From Megascapheus bottae (lineage: Eukaryota; Chordata; Mammalia; Rodentia; Geomyidae): a stretch of 64,000 nt of DNA. This document shows positions 49,001-60,300 of this stretch, piece after piece. Made by a program: the position numbers and the translations under genes. Positions within the stretch are counted from its first letter, which is position 1; every line of letters begins with the position of its first letter. Below the pieces are notes generated by a model. It ran no database searches and was not told where the DNA came from. It was given only the letters and a program-made list of their open reading frames with translations. Location of the stretch: assembly GCA_024803745.1 (NCBI GenBank), contig JANJXV010000030.1, forward strand, positions 506,001-570,000, in the 5' to 3' direction.

Positions 49001-51331
49001 GCTATCAGCTATATCAGTACAGTTTACACAGATCTATGAAACGTTTGGGGAAACTCGGATGAACCTTTAACAAATATCAGAAAAGCAGTCTCTGGAGGGG
49101 TGCAGTGGATTCTCCCGGAACAGGATCTACATCACCATCACTGATCAGGCAGGCACAGTGTTCTGCAGAGCTTGGGCTGCAGGGTCGGGGAGGAAATGCT
49201 TTTTTTTTTTTTTTAATGTTCTAAACAGGTCATAGTTACGTAAGTGATTTCCTTTTGGACAGTGTCACCCCTTCCCTTGCTCTCTCCCAGCATAGGCATT
49301 TTGTTTAAATGGTGTGTGCTAGCTGGTGGCTTGCATTTGTAATCCTAGTTGCTTAGGGGGTTGAAATCTGAGCATCACAGTTTGAAGCTAGCCAATGAGA
49401 CTCTTTATCTCCTAAAATTAACCAATAAAAGCCAGAAGTAGGGCTGTGGCTCAAGTGGTAGAATGCTAGCCTTGAGCAAAAAAGCTCAGGTCAGTACCCC
49501 AGCTAAATTCAAGCCCTAAGACCAGCATTCCCCACCCCCCCCCCAAAACAAAACAAAACAAAACGCTGAGTGTTTTCATTTGTTGTGATTAGCTCTTCTC
49601 TGGAGCTTTAAGAAAGATTGCAGAGGGAAATAGTTCATGAACCTGGTACCCTGATTATAATTGCCTGGTGTGATTGAGAATGTATGCATCACTGTTCAGT
49701 GATGACGTCATGGTGCTCTGAAGCCACAGGTGCTCTTAGTCTCCCAGGGACATGGCACCAGTAGGAATTAAGGGCATGCCCATCTGAGATATCCAGGTCT
49801 GCATGGGACTAGCCATTGTGTGTTCATAAAGAGAACCAGGGCAGAAGCCTCTGTATGGTGAGCATAATTTGAAGTCATGCAGGGCTGTTTTAATGACTAA
49901 GGCTGATGTTGAGAACTCCCCATCTAGTTATTTAGTAGCATCTCTCTTGGCATCACCATGCTTCTCTGTCCCCTACTTCTCAGGCCCCTGTGTGCCCATC
50001 TCTGCCTGTCCCAGCTTCATCTTGTCCACTTCCTGTCAAGCTGGGTCAGGCCTAGAACTGTGCTGAAAGGCAGTCATTTCCCTGCAAGACCTGTGGCTGT
50101 CACCAGATTGACATTAAGTATACAAAGGGATTGTAAACTTCTATTTAAACTTTATGGAACATTTTAAAATTATGCTTAAATTATAAAGTATGTAGCATGT
50201 TTCCGCTTCATTCCCTTTTCATCTAAAAACTAAATTCAAGGTGCCGGGAGTTTGGCCTAGTGATTAAAGTGCTTGCCTAGCATGCATGAAGACCCGGGTT
50301 CGATTCCTCGGTACCACATATATAGAAAAAAGCCGGAAGTGGTGCTGAGGCTCAAGTGGTAGAGCTCTAGCCTTGAGAAAGTCCAAGGACAGTGCTCAGG
50401 CCCTGAGCTCAAGCCCAGGACTGCCAAAAAAAAAAAAAAAAAAAAACCAAACTAAATTCAAGTAAGACTCGAGAACTTTTAGTTTTTAGCAATTTGGGGT
50501 GACAGAAGCTCTGTAGACGTGGTTAGGTTCAGAGCGGCACTGTTGTCACCACTCTCTGCAGGCTAGTTAAAACCTGGGTGGGCTTGGTGGCAGCATTTGA
50601 GAGTGGCAGGCAGGATTTTGAGTCTGTGACCAGCCTGTGGTACAGAGGAGATCCTGTCTGGTGTGGGGCTGCCAACATGTTGGCATTTTCCTAGGAAATA
50701 CTGACGTCACCCTTCCGAGCTACATATTCCTTGGGATCTGCTATGTGCTTACCTTCTGGCCTCCCTTTAAAACTCTGAAAGTGTCACTTAGATCACTTAC
50801 TCTTGAGCACAAGTCTAAATTTACTGTTAGTTGAGGGAGCCAGCGGGGACAAGAGAATGTACTGGTAGAGATGTGGACCTAATGCCTGAGCAGCAACTAG
50901 TACAAGATAAATAAAACAGCTGCATTTCCACAAAGTTGTGCAAATATGTCCAAATATGGCCTCAGGCTAGGGAACCCGCTGCCATCCACAAATGCTATTA
51001 GTTGTAAGGGAAGAACAGCTGGCGGAGTCTGCTGGGCACTGAGCAGTGAGCTCCAGGATTGCCTCCATGGTTTTTGTTAAGCTGCAAGTCCAGATGTAGC
51101 AACACTTTCCCCATTTCTAAGTGAGGAGTTTGTCCTTAGCTTTGATAGTGTCAACATGTGTGGGCTAGAGATACATGCGGTTGTATGGTCTTGAAATGGC
51201 TAGAGGATTACAAGAGGGTGAGCCCTCAAGGAGTTTACATCACAGCATGTTTAATTTTAGAACCAGTTGTTTAGACTAGCTGAAAAATGTGTGTGTGCGT
51301 GTGCGTGTGCGTGCGTGCGTGTATGTATGTA

Positions 51332-51369
<38 letters not shown>

Positions 51370-54300
51370 GGTGACCAGTATAGCTTATTAAGTGCTAAGA
51401 GTTTTTTAAAAGTTGAGAGAACAGGTGTCCCAACGCTGGTTGAGAAGAGGGGTATCAACAGACAAGTGAAGATGGCAGGGGCAGGGCAGACCGAGCCCTC
51501 GGAGCTGACCTCTGTCCTTGTTTTGTGCAGGTTCAGAGAAGTGGCAGGATCCTTAGAGGCAGCATTCACGGACGGGCTGGCAGATGCTCCAGGTAACTTC
51601 TTAGAGTGGAAACAGCAGGTGCCCCTGACAGGTTAGCAGTGTTCACCAGCAGCTGACCCTGGTCCTGGGAGTACACTCACCTTTCCCACTGCACAGTGAG
51701 TTGAGGACAGTGCTGGGTGGGGGTTGTGTTCAGCCTCCTCAGGTGCTGGGTAGCTAGCTGTTGTATCTGAGCAGCCCCCTGGCCAGCTGCCTTTTTTGTG
51801 AGGCAGTCTTCTGAGTCATTGAACCTCTTGCTTATAAGGATAGTAAAAGGATCCTTTTTAAAGTAGAAAGCAGACTTTTCTCTGGTGCCACATGGAAGCC
51901 AGGCCCGTGTTCTGCTTTCTGCTCAGATGCTGCTGCAGTCCTCAGTCGAGCACAGGCTCCAGGGAGGGGGCTGTCTCTCCCTGGAAGTGACTCAGCTGGA
52001 GCATAGATCTGCACCACCTTTTCTCTGCTCCTAACCCTTGGTTGCTGGGCCATGAGTGTTGTAGTGGTGTGTGCATACAGGAGCTGTGTGCACGCCTGAC
52101 AGCCTTGCTAATGCTTGCCTCATGTTGCGCTCATTGCTGGTGATTGCTGAGAGAACAGTGTGGCTGTTCCTACAGCTTTTCTGTCTGTGGGCCACAGCTT
52201 CAGTGTCTGCTCTGTCTGAAGCAGCTAAGTCTGCTGTCATTAAGGACCCCCATTTAAGTTGGGCACCTGTGGCTCATCCATGTAATCCTAGCTACTCAGG
52301 AGGCTGAGATCTGAGGATCATGATTTAAAGCCAGCCCACACGATGACATCCATGACACTTAAAACTGAAATAAACTACCAAGAAAGGTGGAAGTAGACCT
52401 GTGGCTCAAGTGGCAAAGCACTAGCCTTGAACAAAAGAACCTGAGGGACAGTGCCTATACCCTATGCTCAAACCCCAGAGCTGGCATAAATTTTTTTTTA
52501 AAAAACCCTCCATTTAGCTTCAGAATTAGTGACCTCTATCTTTGCTGAAGTCTGTCAAGTGTAGTTGACCTATTCTTTGTAAGCAGTAGCTGTGTCCTGA
52601 AGTAAGGAGGTAAGGGATTGACAAATGAAACCAGACAAATTCTAAATGGAAATTTACACCCTTACCAATGTTGATTCGGTGTAAAAATATACTTAAAATG
52701 TTTTGGATGCTGTGTGCATCTTAATGATTACCTCAACTTCTAGGAGTGGTGTTGGTTAAAGTTATACACTGCACATTAAAGCCTGGGAAGCCTAGCTGTA
52801 GCGGCTCCTCTACTGACTGCAGCATTCTTCAGAATGCCTCTCTTTACTTATTATGTCGAAGATAACGTTTCACTGTGTCCCCTGCCCAGTGGAACCCCTA
52901 AGCCCGTGATCTTTCTGCAGCTGGGAGTCCCTACTGCCTTTTGGCCTCCCACAGAACATGGAGCAGCCTGAAGAAATGCTGGTCGGACAAGATGTTTCTG
53001 CCCTTGCTGGCCCATCGCCTCTGGAGGCTCACCCTGCAGATTTTGGCACGATTCTCTGTGTTCATCAAGGAGGTAAGCACTGGTTGTGAGGCTCATCACG
53101 AATCACTGTGTTAGGAATTAAGATTTAAGATGCACTTTTAACTAAACGCCTGTGGAGAGGGGCAGGTTGGAGGGAGGGGGGTGCAGGCCAGGGTGGCCTG
53201 CTTTGAATCTCAGCTTTTTGACAGCTTTAGAATGGATGTCTACTCCGTTGTTTGTTTGTTTGTTTGTTTTTTGTCAGTCCTGGGCTTGAGCTCAGGGCCT
53301 GAGCACTGTCCTTGGGTTTTCTCAAGGCTAGAGCTCTACCACTTGAGCCTCAGCACCACTTCCAGCTTTTTTTTTTCTATGTATGTGGTACCGAGGAATC
53401 GAACCCGGGTCTTCATGCATGCTAGGCAAGCACTTTAACAACTAGGCCAAACTCCCGGCCAGTTTTTGGTTTTTTTGTTTTTTTTTGTTTTTTTCTTGAA
53501 ACACTCCACCTCTGTAAGTTCATGTTCCCTTCTCCAACCAGACTCTTTAAGGTGCCGCTAAAATAAAAATGTTCATATAAATAGAAATTATTACAAAATA
53601 TTGGTATTTTAATACCTAATGTCTAGAAGTTGTAAAAAGTCATATGATCGTTTCATTGAAATAAAAGGAAGTTATTCTTTCTGCTTAGAGTCTTGTTCTT
53701 AAACTTTGCAGACAGGCACAATAAAATCTAGGACAGTTGGTCACTCTTGGTACACAGGAGTTTCTCGAGACTCTCAGTGCCTGAGAGGTCCACTCAGCCT
53801 ACTGCTAGGCATGGAGAGCCATTCCCTTGCTGAGCCTGTACCCACAGAACTGCCTTGGGCATCCCGAGTGACACGCTCATACACCAGCTGTTATTGTTGG
53901 GGCATTTGAGAAGAGCTGGGCTCATGGAAAGGAAGGAGAGAAGAGGGAGAGAGAAGCATAGCATGAAGAGGCAGCAGACTAGAACCACACTTTTTGGGGT
54001 CTTTATCAGTTTACACATGTGGCAGTTGTGGGAATTATTTGTGGACTGATGCTTCTGGCAGATATGTTGGAAGCTCTGTAGAAATCATTTCCTCTTACCG
54101 TTCACCTCTGGGGCCAACAGCCTGGTCCAGGGCCATCTCAGGACCATGGTGGGCAAAGACTGTTGTAGGCTAGGCCTGCACCTAATAGTCTAGCAGTCTC
54201 ATTTGACAGTTGCACACATGTTGCACTTGGTAGGCAAACACTTTGCCATTGAGCTATATCCTAGCCCTTCTTCCTTTTCTCTCTAGTAAGTTCCTTAGTC

Positions 54301-57300
54301 TTCAACATAGTCTTTCCTTAATGTTAGTGTATTTCTTTTTTGGCGTTTCCTTTTAAGAACACAGAAGCAGAATGAGGTTTAAATATAAATTCTTTGGCTC
54401 TTATTAAGATAAGAAGAAAATGGCTAAGTAGATCTGGTAAGTTATTTACCTAGTGTAGTTTATTTCATCTGAGTGATGTTACTGTGGCCTAGGAACTCAC
54501 TAGCCACTTTTTGACTTTTTGCCACTTCCTGTTTTGCACAGCACCTGTGCACAGGTGTTTTTTTGTTGTTTTGTTTTTTTTTGCCAGTCCTGGGCTTGAG
54601 CTCAGGGCCTGAGCACTGTCCTTGGACTTTCTCAAGGCTAGAGCTCTACCACTTGAGCCTCAGCACCACTTCTGGCTTTTTTTCTATGTATGTGGTACTG
54701 AGGAATCGAACCCAGGTCTTCATGCATGCTAGGCAAGCACTTTAACCACTAGGCCAAACTCCTGGCCCCACAGGCGTGGTTATTGATCATTTTTCTCATG
54801 GTCATATCTGCCTGTGAGACAGACTGGCTGTCCTTCCATCAGTACCTTCCTGCCACACTCTGCACAAACTGCATTTGGTGTGAGGTTGTACATCTCGCTA
54901 GTGTAAAAGCATGTACACTAAGATCCTCCTTTAGCTTTCTCTCAGGCCCATCTCAAATGAAATTGCCAAGGAGACCAAAAAGCCTTCAGTAATTGGCAGC
55001 AAAGATCCTTCCACTGCCCAAGGAACTGGCGAGGACCAGGGAAATGGTCCTTCAGAAGCACAGCCACTGGGATCCATCTCCAGCACACAGCTGGTGTACG
55101 TGGTTGCAGACCTGAACAGGCTTCAGGAGCAGGTATGCTGGCACCAGAGGAGTCCCCAGGGTGCCAAAATAGTGTGTGCCAGAGGTGGCCACATTCCACC
55201 TTATGGGCCCTAGAGTTGTGGGAAAACCTGTGCCTTCCCTGCTAGCAATGTCCAGCCATCCTGTAAGTGCTTCCTCAGCTCCCTGGTGCTTCGATGCTCT
55301 TGACACTGCTTCCCCCTCAGTGATGGGACCTGAAGCTCAGTCCTTCTACACGTTCTCAGCAGTAAGAGAACTTCAGTGTTCAGGTTCCGTGGCAAGTGAT
55401 TCTGCTCCACAGATTAGCAGTGCATGGTCTAGAATAAATGCAGTGGTATATTTTGAGAGTATAGTCTTTACCATGAGCTGTTTTGGTACCATGGAGAGCC
55501 ACAAAACCAGAAGATGTTGCTTATCTTGGTGCCTGTGAGAGGCTACAAAGCCAAGTGGCTCTAAGTTGTCAGCTCCATCCTGCAAAAGCATCAAGCCTCT
55601 ACCCTCTCCCTCATGAACAATCTCTAGAAGTCCTGATCTTACTTTTACAACTGTCTAATCATATTCTGAGTTTGTAGATGTGAACGGAGCTATCAAGTAC
55701 TTGTGTTATTTCAGCTTCCAGAACTCCTGGAAATAATCAAGCCCAAACTGGAAATGATTGGATTTGATAATTTTTCTTCTATCTCAGGTAAAGATGAATC
55801 TTCAGACACAACAAATCTTTGAGTAAGAAATAATTTCAAGACCATAGGAGATACTTAACATTTTCTTCTTTGGTTTTAAATCTTGGTTATTTCTGCATTC
55901 TGTTCTGTGGTTTAAACTTTCAAAATAAGATGTTCATGTTTTAAAAATTGGTTTGCTATATAGTAAACTCTAAGTACCATATGCATGTTTGAAGACTAAC
56001 TCCTGGGCCCTGACAGTGATTATTAAATCCAGTCTTCCATCCTCAGGGGCCCTGGAAGACTCGCAGAGTGCCTTGTCAGCCTGCGTGCCAGCCGTGAGCA
56101 GCAAGATCGTGCAGGACTTAAGTGAGTCTTGCTACAGCTACCTGAGAAGTGCACAGGAGGTGCCCAGGCTTTACCGGAGGACCAATAAGGTCAGTTTTGC
56201 TCACCGGGAAGAACTTGGGGCTGAGGAGGTGTGCGAGGACAGCCTGGGGCTGGGGGCGGCATGCAGTTAGCAGGAAACAAGGGGTAAGTCAGGCTCCAGA
56301 CAGCGCTCAGGAACTGAAGCAGTTCAGCTGCTATCAGTGGGCAGAGAAAATGTGGACTTCCTCTCAATTCTTTCAGCCTTGAGGCTGAAAAAATATCCAA
56401 AAACATCTTTTGTGAGACAGTGTCTTATTTTTGTATCTTACTATATTTCATTTTTAGACAAGCGTCTTTTACTATGTAGCTCAGGCTAGCTTCGATCTCC
56501 CAGTCCTCCCGCTTTGGTTTCCCGAACATTGGAATTACAAGTGTGGACCATCATACCCACTAACAGAAGGCATTTTAACAGTGTTTCCAAATCATACCTT
56601 GAATTTTTTTGTGTCTTCATACTGTATACTTAGTTATTTTCTTCCCTTCCTATGGTGTTGGTTTGTCCTGTCTTTTCATTGAGCAAGATTTATGTTAAAA
56701 ACTATGTTTAAAGCTGGGCGCAGTGGCTCACGCCTGTAATCCTAGTTACTCAGGAGGCTGAGATCTGAGGATCAAGGTTCAACTGGAGATGCTTATCTCC
56801 AGTTAACCACTAGAAAGCAGGAAGTGGGGCTGTGGCTCCAGGGGTAGGGTGGTAGCCTTGAGCTGAAGAGCTCAGGGACAGCGCCCAGGCCCAGAGTTCA
56901 AGTCCCATGACCCACAAAAAACAAAAAAACAGAAAAAAACTGTGTTTAGAACCAGGAATTTGGCCTAGTGGTAGTGTTTGTCTAGCATGCATGAAGACCC
57001 AGATTTGATTCCTTGGTGTACCACATAGAAAAAGCAGAAAGTGATGCTGTGGCTCAAGTGGTAGAGTACTAGCCTTGAGAAAGTCCAAGGACAGTGTCTA
57101 GGCCCTGAGTTCAAGCCCCCGGGAGTGGCAAAAAGAAGAAGGAGGAGAGGAAGAGGAAGAAGAGTAAGAGTAAGAGAGATGGGATAGAGTTCTGTCAGGC
57201 CTGGATTCAATCCCCAGTAGTGATCAGGAGAAAGCATACCATGCATGTTTCACAGAATAATGACTTGGCTAATTCCATTTTACCAGTGTTTAGTTATCTC

Positions 57301-60300
57301 AACCGAACACTCATTTTCTTTTTTTTTTTTTTTTCCAGTCCTGGGCTTGGGCTCAGGGCTTGAGCACTGTCCTTGGACTTTCTCAAGGCTAGAGCTCTAC
57401 CACTTGAGCTCAGCACCACTTCCAGCTTTTTTCTAAGTATGTGGTACCGAGGAATCAAACCTGGGTCTTCGTGCATGCTAGGCAAGCACTTTAACCACAA
57501 GGCCAAACTCCCTGCCCCGAACACTCATTTTCATGCATTCTCATTTCATTCTTGCTAGATCTCACATAATTCTCCCTCTAGTATTTTTTTCCCAGTTAGA
57601 GTTAGACTCAAGATTCAGTTTAATGTGTTATAGTTAGTTTAGTATCAAAAATAATTGTTGGGCCGGGAGTTTGGTCTAGTGGTAGAGTGTCTGCCTAGCA
57701 TGCATGAAGACCTGGGTTCAATTTCTCCATACCACATATACATAGAAAAAGCCGGAAGTGGTGCTGAGGCTCAAGTGTTAGAGCTCTAGCCTTGAGAAGG
57801 TCGAAAGACAGTGCTCAGGTCCTGAGACCAAACTTCTGTCTTTATTGCTCTCCTATCTAACACTGTTAGGTTACAGTAGATGAGTCCTTGTTGCTGAACT
57901 GACATCTGTAATCTCCACGCTACAATCTGGGTAGACAGATTACTAAATGTCTCTTCTCAGTTGTTCTTTGTGGCAACCTGGAAGCTTCTACTTGGAACTG
58001 GAAGGTGGGCAAAGGAGGGAGGAAGAGAGTGGGAGAGAGAGAGAGAGAGAGACCATCATGTTCCAGCTACTTGATTTTGCTTTTCCCCTTCTGTTTGTTG
58101 GTTGTTAGACTAGAAGATACATTGAGAGCTTGTGTTGTGGCTCAGACTGTGTTAGACACACACATCCACTTCTGAGAAGTGCTATATCTTTATTTCCAAA
58201 TGAAGAAACTGGAGCTGACAAAGGTCTGTTCACTCACCTGTCCCTGCCTCTCAAGTGCTGATTTATGACCAGCTGTGTTGACATCACCTGGCAGAAGCCT
58301 GTTGGAAATGCGTGGCTCATTGCTTGACCAGCCCCACCCCAGAACTAGAGCCTCAGGCTGGGTGACTGTGGTGTGCAGGGCGCCCTAGGAACAGAGCCCG
58401 GGGTGACTGCAGAGTGCCTGGATCCAGCCCGTGCTCCAGGTGCCCTCCTGTGGACCTGGAAGGCTGTCTGAGGAAGGCCTAGAGTGTCAGTGGTGTCCTT
58501 TGATGTTTGGCAGCTTACTCTTTCTCTGCATCTTCAACCCCTGCCCCGTTGTTCTAGGAGGTCCCAGCAGCAGCCTCCTCTTACATGGACAGTGCACTGA
58601 GGCCTCTTCACCAGCTTCAGAGCAGACACAGGGACAGGCTCCACCCTGCCGTGATGCAGCAGTGGCTACGCCAGGCCCTCTGCGAGAGCACTCACAAGTA
58701 AGCAGCTCCTGCGCACGTGTCTGCACACAGGGTCTTAAGACGGGCAGAGTGGCACATGTGCACAGTAATAAGAAATACCACCACAGTGTGGTACGGGTCA
58801 TCAGGTGATGGAGGGGGCTTGTTAGAGCCCTCTCGTGGAGAAGGGGAAGCACACACTTGACCCTTGAGCCTGCAAGTCTCCTCATGTCTGCTTAATCTCC
58901 TTTTTCCTAAATGCTGGCATTGAGTTACACCAAAAAGTTTCTAACTCAGGGCCTGGGTGGAGTGGTAGTAGAGGGCACCTGGAATTTGTGAGGCCTGCGA
59001 CCACCTCAGCCCACAGGAAGAAAAGACCAGCCCCTCCTGTGAGGCGTGACCACTCTATAGCCCTGTCACTGTCTTTACTTGGGAATAGATTAGAACATGA
59101 GAAAAATGTCCTGTTTTCTTGGCAAATGTGTCTTACAACTGCCAGATGACCAGCTTGCAGGCAAAAATGGATCCTCCTTCGGAAGGCAGTGAGTTTACTC
59201 AAGTTCTGAGATACTCTTCTGGGTTTAAAAGTGGCCCCGAGTGGACAAACGTCTTGGCATGGTGCAGGACACACTAGCCCATTGCTTCCTCGTCAAGTTA
59301 ATCAGGGTTCCTGTATCTGGATTTCTCATGGGATGCTGTGCTGGGAGCTTAAGACTCACCTGAAATATTTACTATGTCGACTTTGCTCAAATTTATTTTC
59401 TGTCTTAAAAGCCACTTTGTGGTTCATAAAGGCGGTTGCCATTTGGTGTTACCAATGTCTGCTTCATCATTCACTGCTTTGTGCCAAGGTATTTTGAGAC
59501 AGTGTCAGATGTACTGAACTCTGTGAAGAAGATGGAGGAGAGCCTCAAGAGACTGAAGCAAGCTCGAAGATCCACGGCTGCCAGCCCTGCTGGCCCCAGT
59601 GGTGGTATGAGCGATGATGACAAGATCCGGCTACAGCTGGCTCTGGACGTGGAGTACCTGGGACAGCAGGTAGTGGACGTGTGGGGTCCTGGGACGGCAG
59701 GTGCTGGCAGAGGTGTGAAGCCTCAGAGACGCACAGCACAAGAGGCAGCCGCCAGCAGCAAGTAGAGCTCAAATCACCGCGAGGAGGAAGGAAAGGGAGT
59801 GAGCGCTGAGCATGCCTCCCCAGCTTGGTCCTTGTGCTGGCTGCATCTTGGCTCCCCTGCTGGCAGCAGCCACCACAGGTCTTTGTCCTGGTTTGGCTCA
59901 GAGGAGCAGGAAGTCTTTCTCAGTTGTGTGCAGGAGGGTGGTGTGAGCTTTCAGGGTTTCTGTAAAACAGACTTTAGAGTTACGGCAGCCATATTCACTG
60001 TGCAGCTCCATCCATGAGGAGCTGTGTGGGCGGGGTAACAGAGTTCTTCATGTCCTGGAACTCCCTCTGAATGAAACTGCCAGGTTTCCAGGGAGCTGTA
60101 GATCCTCCAGCAAGACCTTTGGCAGAGAAAAGGACATGGTAAAATCTCCCAGGTACCCACAGTTCTAACTTTCACCTGTTAGGGCCATCACTGGAATTCT
60201 CAATTCTCTCTGCTCTGGGTGAATTTAGACATACAGCCTGCAAACATCCATTGCCATGTTTCTTTTTTTCATAAGTGAAGTGCGAGGCTAAGTAGGAAAG

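Larger units (their letters stand above)
56190..58557 (+). other. COG2: COG2 intron 15
   Basis: About 2.4 kb crowded with SINEs (listed separately). The part at 57830-58557 shows a short (GA)n at 58034-58053 and otherwise nothing recognised. Confidence 0.6.

Noticed and set aside
6461..57828. tRNA genes suggested by A and B boxes
   Set aside because: All such matches belong to dispersed ID-like SINEs with A tails and target-site duplications. None would fold as a complete tRNA.
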